Of a stretch of DNA of 64,000 nt, positions 35,400 to 47,584 are shown piece after piece; the stretch's first letter is position 1, and the number at the start of each line of letters is the position of its first letter. Position numbers and translations under genes: made by a program. A model generated the notes under the pieces. The model made no database searches and was not told the origin of the DNA. It saw only the letters and a program-made list of their open reading frames with translations. Location of the stretch: contig JAQGDQ010000397.1 of assembly GCA_030141605.1 (NCBI GenBank), positions 149,513-213,512 on the forward strand, in the 5' to 3' direction. This stretch comes from Tubiluchus corallicola. Taxonomy: Eukaryota; Priapulida; Priapulimorpha; Priapulimorphida; Tubiluchidae.

Positions 35400-37949
35400 C
35401 CATTCCGACCCAGCCGAAGCTCCAGTAGTCGGGCAGTTAATTAATTAACATTAATTGCCTAATTAGCGATCGTACTAACATTTCATAAGCTGGAGTTACA
35501 TGATGCATACATGCATTATTATTTTATAAAAATGAATTTCTCACATTTTGCGTAAACAAGGTTGCTTGTAAGATTAACGAATGGTGACTATATAGATTTT
35601 ATATGGGTCTACAATAAAATTAATTTTGAATGTGTCTGCTGCTATAGTTTAGGCTTCTTTTCTGCGCGAGGCTATATGTGTGTATTTTTCCAGAAACCTT
35701 ACAAAAAGAGCCAGTCTGACTACGTCAGCCAGTACGGACCCGTGAATTCAGCAATAACTGATATGGTCGCACATGAAATGTGCAGCTAACCAGGTGCTGA
35801 GGGTTTTCAGACAGCCTACTGGATGAAGGCAAGCTACAGAAATTAGGGTGTAGAAGATTGAATACCCATGCTGCTTCATGAAGTGGCCCTATAATTGGAA
35901 GTTTAAATTCCAGAGGCTAGAGCAAAGATTTTTTAAGATTTCAACATGTAGCTTTAGCAAAAAAGAGAAAAAGAAAACCTTAAATTTTCATGTCATATTA
36001 TCAGCCGTTACAAATAAGTCACTGCTTATTAGCAAAAAGTTTTCGACATGTAAATCATATCAAATGAAATCATGTTAGCGTTACTTTTTTCTTGTTTCTG
36101 CCTGATAATGATTTACATAACAATGAGATTATGAACTCTGGAAACAAAACGATGCTGTGACACACTGGGGTGTGTCAAGGCAGGCTTTAATTGGTTCTTT
36201 GAAATTGTAACGCTTACCTCTAATGCAAATACCTCGCAACTGCATGCAGTTCAATTACACACGTGCATTGTTTCTACAAATACATTAGCACATAAAAAGT
36301 TTATGTTCAGCATTTGCATAAATAATATATTCTGGTTGGATAGTTCATTAGCTATTTAAAGATGTTCTCCATTTTTGTTTAGGTAGACAAATAATTCAAG
36401 AACCCATTCTTAATAGATCTGTTTTTACCTGCAAATATTCGTTAAAACAAAATTAACGAATATTGTGTAAAAAGTGACATTTTTCAATGGCCTGTAAGTT
36501 AATCAGGCACAACAATGACCTTTATTGCACTATTTGCAGTCGCACGAACAATGGGAAGTATTTTCTGGGATAGCAACTTCCCCCAATACATTTAACAAAA
36601 AATCACTGTAGCCTAATAACACTCTGCTAAGAGAGACTTTCCTCCGAGATAAATTTTAAACTGTTGAACTGAAAGTAGCGCCTTCTTTTCAATGTAATTG
36701 ATTCATGACCACCAAATTTTCAGATGGGCCCCCAAGATATGACAGAAGGAAAAAATATTAATTTAAAGGAATACAAAATCACTCTTTTTACTATTAGTTC
36801 TTGTTACTAACTTGTTACGTATGCAACAAGAAACCACTTACACATTCTTATAAAGATTAATATGTATAGAATATGAGTCCACAACATGATTATAATCTTC
36901 TGGGCGTGACCTAGAAGAATGTTTACAAGGATTTGCAAAGGTTTTTTCATAAAAGACTCGCCTTCCTCTTGCAATCGTGCTTGATGTATGAGCGAAAAGA
37001 AAAAAATTAACTTTGTATAATCCACTACTAATCTGTCCACAAGCTTTATTATTTAGCTCTATCAACATTGTTATCAGCATAATATATTTCAGTAACTTGC
37101 GAAGTGGTAAAGATGTTGAGCGTGAAGTCGTTATAATTGCGGTGTTTACAGTTACAAAAAAAATAATTTCACGCTTCCACTGTCACGTCTTACGTCTGTA
37201 AGAATTACGGCAATGAGCAGAAACACAAGATTTTAACAATAAAAAGACATCATCTACATAACACCTGTTTTAAATTCTTTAGGACAATTGTTAAGCTATT
37301 TTTTTCTTAATAGCACAAAAACACTTGTGCAAAGGTAGGTCCTGGTGGCAAGCCCACTCCATTTCCTTGAATTTGTCCTCACAAAGTATTATTAGACAGA
37401 AATTGTATTATTTTTAGAGAAACTTCCAATAAATCACATAGTCTGAGTTAAGAGTTCTAACAAGATCAGTATTATTAAAGAGAACAAATACAAATGTTGA
37501 CGGTTTCATCAGCTGGAATGCTGATAAAAAGGCTTTCTACATTAAAACTGAGTTTGCTGCAATTTTTAAAAAATGCAGTTTCTTTAACAAACCTGAATGA
37601 ATGTACTCAGGTAGTCATTATGTGTAAGGGGTTCGCAAATGGGCACTAAAGATTTTGAGATAGCATAAGTGACAGTACCAAGAGCAAAAATAATTGGCCC
37701 ATTTAGGTTTGTGTTTTTCAGGAACCCCAAATAAGCCTTCTCTCAATGTACAGTAGTTCAGTTCCCTTAACTTTATTTTCAAACACTTAGCCGCTTGTTA
37801 CTGTATCAATTTCTTTACTGGTCTGTTTATTTATAACCTATTTAGCTTTTGTTAACTACTTAATTAGTGCATGATAGGCTGTCCATATATAAACTCGTAG
37901 TGTGTTTGTAAATTTACCGCAGACGATGAAAGCATTCGACCAGGGATTA
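35400..37949. other. Intergenic, with one perfect hairpin
   Basis: No gene is recognised. A perfect 12-bp inverted repeat (aatattcgttaa, loop of 7, ttaacgaatatt) lies at 36434-36464. Confidence 0.45.
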
Positions 37950-39332
37950 TTATTGAAATTGTTCCGATTCCTCATCTTCCGGTATACCTGGGCGAGGCGT
38001 CTGTTCTTCTTTTTCAGACTGTCCTTTGCCAAGGTCGTCTGATATCTTACTCCCCGGAAGACTCTCTTCGTTCTCCTTATCTACCTCCAAGAACAGAGCG
38101 TCGAAGGGATCCCATGCCAGACTTTCGGCATGCTCTGTAGCTTTTTCACTACCTTCTTTCCCTTGACTTAACGTTGCCCCTGGCAACGAAGTAAACATAG
38201 GAGCTGACCCTTCCTGGCCCCTCCAACTAAGATCTTCTCCTTCTTGGGAGATTGTGGGTTCAGATACACGGGCAGCTCTACGCAGAGGTCTGCCTGCTCT
38301 ATTTATTTCTCGAGCTCCTGGTTTAGTGGACCAGGCAGCTGTGGGAGGTACTAGGCGTAAGTGGGTCACATGACACGTCCTTACTCGACCCGTGTCCATG
38401 TTTTTAATCTTGTATCTTGTACTTAATCTAGCTAAAACAACATCTTAGCTAGACAAAGCTTGATGCATCATCTGAAGATAGTTTTCGAAGTAGTCCTCTC
38501 CCACGTTTTTTTCTGGTTCTGCCAAATAGTACGGGGAATAACCCGACGAGTATGGGGTTATCGTTATAAGTCGTATCCCATAGTGTTTGGTCAGTCTCTT
38601 GGTCATATCATTGACATATGACCTGTCGTTATCCGTTAATATTTTGATTGGAGCACCGTACCTACAAATGACTTCATTCACAATTTTTTCAGTGACGGTC
38701 TCTGCCTTTTTGTCGGTAATGCCGATGGCATCCACCCATTTGGTAGCCAAATCTGTGAACGATATAATATACTTGTTCCCTTGCTCGGTAGTAGGCAGAG
38801 GGCCTACTATATCAGTAGCCACCGTCTGGCATGATAGGTATCGGTGCCTCCTGCATCGGGAACTGCACAACGTTCCTACTCTTTTTATTACATACTACAC
38901 AGCTCTCAATGAAATTTTTTACAATCTTGCCGGATGGAGGACCACCAAAATCTTATTAAAACTTTGTTGACCGTTTTGGCCAATGCAAAATGTCCACCGG
39001 CATATGAACTGTGTACTTCTCTAATGACTTCTTCGACCAACACTTTGGGGAACGACTATTAAATAGTAACTTCCTTCGTTCTTCCCATACTACTTGTTGA
39101 CACGACATAATAATCCGTCAGCATTAATCGCATACTCCTCCATTAATCTATATGACTCTTGCGATTGTTGAGGACTCGTGATGACATGTATCAAATAAGA
39201 TAGCGTTGCATCTTGGCTTTGCAACAGGGCAAACCGTTTCTTGTTAATCAACGCCTCTTTAATCTTACTATCAGTGGTCAATTCAGTGACCTCTGATTGG
39301 GTTACTTCCGGGTTTGTCTGTTTGCCTGTCAC
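37950..39332 (-). pseudogene. Ty3/gypsy integrase
   Basis: A spacer (39332-39090) leads to a broken HHCC zinc finger (about 39060-38890, 'GGHFALAKTVNK' in one frame). The core (38870-38445) has 'TDIVGPLPTTEQGNKYIISFTDLATKWVDA' and 'GAPIKILTDND', the first two catalytic Asp. The third-acid region ('YYLAEPEKNVGEDYF') is diverged. The C-terminal part (38399-37950) is an acidic tail after 'VTHLRL'. Confidence 0.78.
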
Positions 39333-39454
39333 GGGATTTCTACTGAACTTGTTTCATTTCAGCAATGCATCTTCGCGCAACTGAACTGCTTTCTTTGGGA
39401 ATAATATCCCAGACGAGTTGGCAGACTGTACCCGCTCTCTGTTATTGCTTTCCC

Positions 39455-40270
39455 TCAACACTGACCCACTATCCATTTTTCTGCTAACTCGTTGCCCTCT
39501 GGGCTCGCTGAGCTATGAACTTTATGGCTGGATAGCATGTCATTCTCTATGGTGGCTAATTGTTCAATGTCATTTCCACTCTCTAGGTGTCTAATTCTTT
39601 TTTTCGTGTATTGTTTTCTCGCTTGCGGCTCCATCTTACTCATAGGTAATCTACTAAAATGGTCTGCAGGGTTTCTATTTCCGGGCCAATATTCTATCTT
39701 AGCATTTTGTTGCGATAGTAGCAAGGCCCATCTCTCCAACTTAGGGTTTTTCAATTGTTTGCTTTCAAGCAAATATTGCAGACTTTTATGGTCTGCGCGA
39801 ATGACGTATCTGCTATCATATAGATAATGATGTAGCTTCCTGATGCCGTAGACTATCGCGTATAGCTCGCGCTACGAGGCTGTCCAACGTCGTTGTGTGG
39901 GCGTTAACTGGTGGGAGAAAAACTCTACCGGTCTTTCTACTCCCTCAACCTCCTGTGTTAGTACAGCTCCTATGCTAAACAATCTAGCATCGGTATATAA
40001 AATATACGGCCTCTCTGTATCTGGATGGGTGAGCATGACTGGGTTCAGTAACGCGGCTTTCAGTTCTCTAAAAGCTCTTTCTTGGTCATTTCCCCATATA
40101 AACTTGACATTTTTCTTAGTTAGTTTCGTTAAAGGTCGAGCTATCTCAGCAAACCTGGGTATATTAGCTCGATAATAATTGCAGCTTCCTATAAAGCTTC
40201 TCACCCCTCTTTCATTTACTGGGCGGTCCATTGTCTGTACAGTTTTGGCACGTTTGGGGTCGGGTCTCAA
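39455..40270 (-). pseudogene. Ty3/gypsy RT connection and RNase H
   Basis: 'GVRSFIGSCNYYRANIPRFAEIARPLTKLTKK' is the connection region. RNase H follows with 'LYTDARLFSIGAVL' (Asp), 'RELYAIVYG' (Glu) and 'RADHKSLQYLL' (Asp). One in-frame TAG at about 39872 divides an otherwise continuous frame. It ends 'KIEYWPGNRNPADHFSRL', typical of the RNase H end. Confidence 0.82.
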
Positions 40271-41001
40271 TCCGTCTTTACTTATAATATATCCTAAAAC
40301 TGGACCTCTGATTTAAAAAAATTGGCACTTAGAAGGTTTCAGTCGTAAGTTAGCCTTACTCAAGCATCTAAACCCCTCCTGCAAATGTTCTGAATGCTCC
40401 TCCCTGGTTTTTGAATAGACCAATATGTCATCCAGGTAGGCTATGCTAAATTTATCCGTTATCCCATCTAATAATTTCTTTATAACTCTCCAAAATACTG
40501 ATGGGCTAGTAAAAAAGACCCATGATACTACGAGCGAACATATACGACCCCCCTTGCATCACAAACGCTGTTTTGGGTTGGTTGTCCTTGTGTACAGGTA
40601 TTTGTAAAAACCCCTGTCTTAAATCTAGACAACCAAAATACTTGGCTCCCTGCAGTATATCAGTGAAATTGGAAAGAGTACGGCTAGGGTAAGCTTTGAA
40701 CTTGACACATTTCTTAATTTTACGATAGCCAATGACTAATCTATAGATCTCCGTCTGCTTTCTTTACTAATAGGCACGGCGATGCCCAAGGGCTATTAGC
40801 TGGCACAATAATTTTAGCTTGCAACAATTCTCTGATAATCTTATCTAACTCCTTTTCTAAGTTGTTAGGAATTCTATACGGTCGAGAGCGAATCGGTTCA
40901 GCATCACCTGTGTCGATCCTCATCTCGGCCAATCTCGTTTCACCCAGCTCCAAGTCAGTGCTGGCGAACACCCTTTTCCAACAACTTAACAATTTTTCCA
41001 A
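40271..41001 (-). pseudogene. Ty3/gypsy reverse transcriptase
   Basis: The start has 'RSRPYRIPNNLEKELDKIIRELLQAKIIVPANSPWASPCLLVKK'. After a frameshift at about 40741 come 'RLVIGYRKI' (usually IDYR), then 'YFGCLDLRQGFLQIPV' with the first catalytic Asp, and in a further frame 'IAYLDDILVYSKTREEH' with the YLDD box near 40430. The catalytic residues remain but the frame is broken. Confidence 0.8.
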
Positions 41002-41185
41002 CTCTGATCACCATAAGGGAGTCCAATGATCTAGCTTGAATTCTGAATCTACTCGTTCCCCTGATATGCTGAATCTATATCATCATACTGAACCTTGAGT
41101 CCACATTCTTGCGGATAATTATCTAATCTCCTACTGTGCGCGCTATCTTTCTGCTGACCATGCGCCCAGCCTCGGGTCATCGCGT

Positions 41186-42020
41186 TTACTGATAGCTGTA
41201 ACAGCTGGCCTGGGGAACCTGCAACATCCCCTTGTTCTGCGCGTGCCTGTGGTGAAGGTTATTGTTTCTGAACCTTTGTTGACTAGATACTTGACATTCA
41301 TCTCTCGAGCCGCCTTTATTATTCGTCTGATTAGCTAGTGCTATCGCATGTGCGTGCAATACGGTAGTCTCTTGCGCAGTGCCAATCACGCTATTCTTCT
41401 TAATTTGTATGGGCCTGGTTGAGTTATTTCTTATCGGCAGTGAGCTCTTCCGCCCTTCTTCTACTTCAATTAGACCGGCCTCGAACCCAAACGTCCGGGC
41501 GGTTCTCAAAAACGGGCGCGTGTTCGGCTATCTCCACACATAGGAGTTGCCCATTTGGCCTTTCTCTCTTTGTTCAAACACGCATCACTACCTCACTATT
41601 ACTGGAGACCAGAGCATTTTCATTGGCGAGGAGAACATCTAGTTCTTTCTCACTTACCCGATCAGAAGCAAGGATGTGGGCTTTTTTACCAATAATCATT
41701 AGCTTTTTTCCGCAATCCAAAGACGCGTTCATCGCATGCAGTGCATCGATGCCTAGGATGGCATTCTGCTGCATCTGAACGACTTGATATTTAATTTTCA
41801 CTTTGCTATCGCTAAACCTTGTCTCAATTTCTTTTGACCCAATTACAGGCATAACAGTGCCTGAAGCATCTTTCAAAGTTACACGACCAGCATACGTTCC
41901 AGAACTTGTGGGAAAATACATGACTTCGTGCTGCAAATTGAAATTTCAAGTGTTTTTGTTCTTACTGCTGGATCAAGTAAAACGTAAGCACACAGTGAAC
42001 GTAAGCATTTCTTTAGGTTA
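41186..42020 (-). pseudogene. Ty3/gypsy protease and linker
   Basis: The frame from 41936 contains 'AILGIDALHAMNASLDCG', the C-terminal signature of retropepsins. Just upstream, in another frame, is 'YVLLDPA' at the place of the catalytic LLD(S/T)GA, so the active site seems altered and a frameshift separates it. The following part (41509-41186) has 'IEVEEGRKSSLPIRNNS.RPIQIKKNSVIGTAQE', the usual protease-to-RT linker. Confidence 0.7.
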
Positions 42021-43335
42021 ACTTGATTAAACTGTATATAGCCAGGCGAATTTTCTAGCGTTTTCCATACTTCAGCGACCCTGTCACTAGTAAGAAATTA
42101 ATTCTCCATTTGAAGCTGAGATGAAGCGGAGGCATATAGTAGTTGTGAATACATAAATGAAAAAAATTCTGGGATATGATGTCATAACTAAAAAGACAAC
42201 GATGTCAATTAGGTCGTCTGATGCTACATATTATGCATTATCTTGCTATTGCCAATACTTCAGTAAAAATACGGACGCTAAACATCATATTAGAACTTTA
42301 ATAACATTGAAAAAGTAACCAGCAGAACTTTTGTCTGATACAGTATACTGTGCATTAACATGCTGGTTTCAACACACATATATGTGTCTACACAGACATC
42401 TCATAATTATAAATCAAATTGGAAACCAGTTAACTTTCGCCCGAATTTTTCATCTGAGGTACATGATTTGCATTTATCAATTGTAGTAAAATATTCAAAG
42501 TTTTAGTCTACTGAAAAGAATCAGAAGAAGAAGTCGTTGTTTTCATAATTTAAATAATTAATTATATATTTATATATAAGTGCAAAGGGAGACCCTACAT
42601 TTTGGACGACAACTCTGTTAAAGCAACAGACCCTAGAAACTGGCACATCCAATCTTTGGGACACCTTATCATCACAGTTAAAACCTACTTACCGGATCTA
42701 ACGCTGATTTCTGTAGTTGTTTGGTAACATTGGCATGATAAAAGACCTATCATCTTAAATTATGAAATTACTGAAACATTAGCTTTTCGAAAAGGATAAA
42801 ATATTAGCTTATGCGCTTTAAGTTGCATTTAGTGCCTGATTTTCATTCTTTTTAACTTACACGCTAATCCATTATATTTACCATAAATTCAAACTAAATC
42901 GTATATATATTTATCTGATATCTACGGTGATACATAACAGTTATTGTGATAATTTTTTCAGAACTATGGCTGAGCATTCTAAAACAGAAAAAAATTAAGG
43001 AGCATCTACCAGTACAATTGGCATGGTAGCACAGTGCAGCGATTAAATTGTGATTATTCACGTATCAATTTGCGAGAAATTTGTATTAAGAAAAACCTGT
43101 GGAGATGCCGAGATAACACTAAATACATGCCAAATTTTAAGTTTCTGTCATTAAAACCGCTAAACAGTGCACCACATTCTGAATGGGCAGTTTACATTCC
43201 TATGACTTTGTGTCAAACTTGAAAAGATGTTTATTGGTTAATAGTCTTCATATGTGCTGTAGTTTTCAGGAAAAACTGTAAAACTGTTGTACATTTTATT
43301 TGTGAATTTAATGAATTAATTTGAAGTGACAAAAT
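42021..43335. other. Intergenic upstream of second fucosyltransferase
   Basis: A+T-rich, no recognised repeat or gene. Promoter elements of the downstream gene cannot be assigned. Confidence 0.4.
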
Positions 43336-44442
43336 ATGATTAAAAAGACAGCAAAATGTATATGGATTTTTTGCCTTGTGTCAGTTTCTATGTGGACATT
43401 TTCAAGTAAAGTGCTATGGAAACCAGTGTTGAATGCTAGAAATGTTGCAAACATTAGTTTCTTTCAAAATGCCAGTGCAAAAATAAATAAAAAAGTTATA
43501 TTATTCTGGAATAAGTACAGTAACAGTACGATATTTCGGGCGGGAGTTGAAAATCCATTTGACCGTGTGTGTCTAGATCACCAAAGAAACTGTGAAATAA
43601 CCCACGACAAATCTCGATTGAACGAAAGTGCTGCAGTGGTTGTTCATATGAGGATAGGAAAAGCGTTTGCAACAGATCCTTTTCCTAGTTCAAGGCCGTC
43701 ATGGCAACGATGGGTTTTCTTTGTTGTAGAAAGTCCCATCAGAATGAGAATTGCTACACGAGGAAAAAATCCAGATTTGACACATTTAAACAACATATTT
43801 AACTGGACAATGACATATCGTCAAGACTCAGATATTCCGCATTTGTATGGCAGAGTTGTTAGAAAAAAGCAAACGATTGTGAACATACCAAAAGGAAAAA
43901 CGAAACTTGTTGCATGGTTTGTAAGTAATTGCAACTCAGCCTATACCGGCCGCATGGAATATGTTAAAGAATTAAAGAAGTATGTAAAAGTAGATGTTTA
44001 CGGTAAATGTGGCAATCTAACATGTGTGGAAAGGAGTTCTTGCATGGAAATGTTGAAAACGGACTACAAGTTCTATTTGTCGTTCGAAAATTCTTTCTGC
44101 CGTGACTACATAACTGAAAAAGTGTACAATATGTTGATGTATGACGTGGTACCAGTTGTCAGAGGAAGTGCTGACTATACTAAACTAACACCCCCTCATT
44201 CAGTTATCAACACTGCTGACTTTACATCTCCAAAACAACTTGCCAAATATTTACTGTACTTAGACAAAAATGATGCTCAATATTCAAAATATTTTTATTG
44301 GAAGCAAAATTATGGCATCATTCGAAATCCTGAAGAAAGTTTTTGCCTTTTGTGTGAAAAACTGAATGACCCTTATCAGCCACAAAAAGTTTATGATATA
44401 CATGATTGGTGGGTGGTGCAGGGAAATTGTATGCAGAGATAA
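43336..44442 (+). CDS. Alpha-1,3-fucosyltransferase (GT10 family), second copy
   Basis: The 368-residue type II Golgi protein has an anchor at about residues 8-25 after a Lys-rich start and a short stem. It shares with the copy at 1787 the order C.....NC (N-terminal domain), WTMTYRQDSDI (about 155), 'VAWFVSNC', 'YKFYLSFENSFCRDYITEKVY' (about 244-264), 'YDVVPVVRGSADY', 'PPHSVINTADF', 'FCLLCEKL' and a final WW...C. It is about 60 residues shorter than the first copy, mainly in the stem and tail. It is uninterrupted and single-exon, with ATG as the first start giving the anchor. An 81-base segment of this gene (43521-43601) recurs at 47210-47290 with three transitions. The two genes are paralogues, not a recent duplication. 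Substrate specificity cannot be inferred. Confidence 0.93.
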   Translation: MIKKTAKCIWIFCLVSVSMWTFSSKVLWKPVLNARNVANISFFQNASAKINKKVILFWNKYSNSTIFRAGVENPFDRVCLDHQRNCEITHDKSRLNESAAVVVHMRIGKAFATDPFPSSRPSWQRWVFFVVESPIRMRIATRGKNPDLTHLNNIFNWTMTYRQDSDIPHLYGRVVRKKQTIVNIPKGKTKLVAWFVSNCNSAYTGRMEYVKELKKYVKVDVYGKCGNLTCVERSSCMEMLKTDYKFYLSFENSFCRDYITEKVYNMLMYDVVPVVRGSADYTKLTPPHSVINTADFTSPKQLAKYLLYLDKNDAQYSKYFYWKQNYGIIRNPEESFCLLCEKLNDPYQPQKVYDIHDWWVVQGNCMQR

Positions 44443-45852
44443 ATGCTGCGTTGTTCTGATTAAACGGTTGCTGATATTCGCGAAAAATACGTGTTCGGTT
44501 ACTATCGCTTATTGGTTTTAAAGACATTAGTTGCAGCCTGTTATCAAGAGGAATTGTGATCTGCTATCGAATTGGTATCAGTATCGGTTACAAATTACTT
44601 TAAAAAACCCTTTCTTTTAGAGGATCATCCATGTTGCACCTGTTAATTTGCTATAATTTGGCAAAATTATTGGCAAATCAATAAGTGAAATATTATCATA
44701 AATTACAACACTCAAATTATGAAACTGTAATTATGCAACAGTAAATATTGTAACTCCTATATAAATGTGCAGTTTAGTAACTGTAGTTATTAACCTATTT
44801 TTCGGTATATCTGTAGCTGTATAACAGTATTTTCACACGTTCATGTTCTCACATTTTCACACGTTCAGAAATTTTATCTTGGCTACGTACTGCAGAATAA
44901 CTAAAGCCGACAACAACATTAAAACAGCTGATCAATACAAAACTAGCTATAATAGTAGTAAGAGCAAGCATTCAATAACATAACAGGCCTTAGAACTGTG
45001 AGGTAAACATTTGAACAAGTGTTTGAAATTGCTTTCCCAGCTTTCACCACAGAGTTCATGCACTAGTTTCTTACTTAATATTTAGTGGGAAATATCTAAC
45101 TCATTTTATAATTATATTGGTTCATGCAGCAAGGTGGAAGATAGGCCGTACTCTAGATGACCCCGCGTTGGCTTCTTTAGGCGGCGGTCAATAATTCCAA
45201 CTTGCAGCAAGGTAAACCAGGTGAGTGTACGTGCGACCTTGAAGCCTCGCAATGGCGGCCCGTGTCCCAGCTTGGCGAAATAGTTTTATTGCATTCATAG
45301 CCCACTTCTCATGTAGATATTTTTCTGACAGATATATGTTAGTGTCTCTGAGAGGCATTTATGACAAATCTTCAAACGTCTCAGTTGAATTTCATGTAAA
45401 CCACTGATCTTTATTTCTGCAATATTTAAAAATTAAAATAGAAAAGCAAAAGTGACTGACATTGGCTAATTTTATGAAAAGTTACATAGTTTAGTTAGAT
45501 TGACAGATGTTTAGTCCTTTCAAAAATATCAATGAATAAATCAAAGTAAAAATTAATAGAAATAAACTTGCATCATATATCTAATGAAAAATTTCGCTAG
45601 CTTGAGCAAGGCACATGTTCACATATCTACAGAACAGCATAATGAAAACATAACTAGTCAATGCCCACACTTTAAACTTTCCAGCTAGATGAAGCCACCT
45701 TCGCTACAAAATTAATATTTATTAAGGCAGGTTCACACTGGCCTTAATAATGTTATACCAACATTACTTCACAGCATGTACATGCTAATACTCAAAAACT
45801 ATAAGCAAAGCTTGCAACATGATGTCATGTATTTTGTCAAATGATTTGATTT
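44443..45852. other. Intergenic
   Basis: No feature is recognised. Around 45140-45290 is G+C-richer with two 'gcagcaaggt' copies, but it carries no open frame. Confidence 0.4.
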
Positions 45853-45864
45853 GTACAGTAACAG

Positions 45865-47210
45865 TGTCGTGAATAAATTTATGAATCGATACTTTGGAGA
45901 TAAAATGTATGCCTCCCTGATTTGATGATTTGATAAGATAAATTCATTGATTAATAGAGAAACTCATCCAGCTGGTAAGCACGGATTTAATGAGAAGCAA
46001 ATTATTCCCCAGGTGTGTTTTTTATCGTTTGCTGAGAGTGAACAGGCATCTGTTCAGTGAGGACATAATCGTTCTTTATAGCCTTATGCAGAGTTGCACT
46101 TAATTAACAAAAAAGTCGCAATAGGAAAATTTCTTTGGAAGAGAAATTTTATGGCCGACGCCAAAGCTTGTATCGGTGCTCGAAGACGCCAAGCGAAGAG
46201 GTTCTGAAGAATCGCCGACAATTGGGATCTTTCCCACGAAGCAGAAAAACTCGAAGCTGACCATAAATCGCCCGGCAGGGGATACCAGGGTAATCCAGGG
46301 ATGTCACCTCTCGCCTGATTGCGTTTGGCGCGAATTTCGCACGGCCAAGCTCTTCGGGATATAAGCTCTGAGTTTGGGAACACGAGGCGTTAGTCAGCGG
46401 TCATTGAGAGTCAGGAGCGAGTCAGGAGCCAGACAGAGGGAGAGAGGCGACACGACGTCACAGAGAATCTGACAGGGAGCTGAGACCATATCGTTTGACA
46501 CCAGCATGGACAGTTCTACGACCTCAGCAAATCGACTGGGCACTGGATCAACGAAAGTCTCACAATACCATTGGAGTTGACCAAGTGTACGAGGTGCATT
46601 GTGGTTATTCCACCGAGTTAAGTAATCTTAACGCATTAGTAACTGAGAGTAACTCTGCATAACTGCAGTTCACATTGTATTGTATTAAGCACCTTAAGTG
46701 CAGCATATTGGATAATTGTTAAGTGAATTGCTTGAGTATCTTTCTGGAGCTATACATTAGTTGTAAACGCCCACAAGCGTGTAAGGTCAAATCTTGTGCA
46801 GCTACCTAGATAGAAGTAAATTCTCTAAACGAATAAAGTTCATTCACTTCAAAACGTAACTAATGAGTTCATGTATGCTTTAGAGTGTTCAAAGTTAAGC
46901 AACACTAAATTCGAGATACGATCCTGTAGATTCGCAGTGCATTAATTATTAATTAATTTAATAAAGCTCAATTGCTGGAGCAAGGCTAGATAGCTTGAGG
47001 GAAAAAGACTTTACTCACAACGCGAGGTCGAAGTGTCAGTCTTGAGGGACAAAATTATTGCCCGATAGACTCATCTAAAGCCCTAGGAGCCGGGTGATAA
47101 ATCACCTTGTAGCAATTAATTAAATAAAAAGCGAATCGATTAAATTATTATACAATCTATATAGATAACAAATCACTTAAATACTATACGATCAGAAAAT
47201 AAAAAGTGAT
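45865..47210 (+). mobile_element. Unclassified 1346-bp element with 5-6 bp TSD, copy 1
   Basis: It begins TGTCGTGAATAAATTTAT and ends with GTGAT. The 5-mer aacag lies on both sides (45860-45864 and 47211-47215). The copy at 56571-57797 is collinear: 'cctccctgattt', 'agagaaactca(c/t)ccagct', 'gcagagtt', 'gatataa(g/a)ctct', 'actgggcactggatcaa', 'gagttgaccaagtgta', 'gcctgatagact', 'taaagccct'. A TATA-like 'gggatataagctctgag' (46358) and AATAAA (about 46833) suggest a solo LTR, but the ends are not TG...CA and no terminal inverted repeat is seen. The bases beside it are fucosyltransferase sequence. Confidence 0.75.
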
Positions 47211-47290
47211 AACAGTACGATATTTCGGGCGGGAGTTGAAAATTCATTTGGCCGTGTGTGCCTAGATCACCAAAGAAACTGTGAAATAAC
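47211..47290 (+). pseudogene. Fucosyltransferase gene fragment
   Basis: Bases 47211-47290 match 43522-43601 with 3 transitions. The matching 12 bases just left of the inserted element (45853-45864) equal 43515-43526. Only about 87 bases of the gene survive; unrelated sequence follows at 47291 and precedes 45853. Confidence 0.85.
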
Positions 47291-47323
47291 TTCACTATTG
47301 ACAACGAGTTACTTGATGAGCCA

Positions 47324-47584
47324 TTATTTCAGATTTCTAGGTTTTTTGGGGGCAGAGGTCGCAGTGTGGGTGACCACCATCGGTGTTGATGGAGGGGGCG
47401 TCATCGAAACTACGAGCTTGTCTTCTTCGTCACCTTTCTCCTCCTCTTGAAATATGTCCATTTGTGTCCCTCTCTCGCATCTGCTTTTACTCGGAGGGGC
47501 GGCAGCATTGCTAGCAGACTTCCATTTTTCCAGCTTGTCCAGTTCCACGCGTACCTGTCTTCTTGTTTCTGCTCCTTTCAACAT
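47324..47584 (-). CDS. Unknown 86-residue ORF, G+C-rich
   Basis: It starts at an ATG on the minus strand and encodes a charged protein: a helix-prone start (RRQVRVELDKLEKW), an Ala/Pro/Ser linker, an acidic stretch (EEEKGDEEDK) and a Pro/Thr-rich end finishing KKPRNLK. Base composition is clearly richer in G+C than its surroundings, which supports coding history. No family is recognised. It could be the first exon of a transposon or host gene. Confidence 0.3.
   Translation of the reverse strand: MLKGAETRRQVRVELDKLEKWKSASNAAAPPSKSRCERGTQMDIFQEEEKGDEEDKLVVSMTPPPSTPMVVTHTATSAPKKPRNLK

Larger units (their letters stand above)
37950..42020 (-). mobile_element. Ty3/gypsy LTR retrotransposon, decayed pol
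   Basis: Protease, reverse transcriptase, RNase H and integrase follow each other on the minus strand in Ty3/gypsy order, broken by several frameshifts and stops. No gag, primer-binding site or LTR pair could be found next to it, so the copy is truncated at both ends. No chromodomain is visible after the integrase. Confidence 0.85.

Noticed and set aside
37950-42020. Active Ty3/gypsy element
   Set aside because: It has multiple stops and frameshifts, an altered protease site, and no gag or LTR pair.
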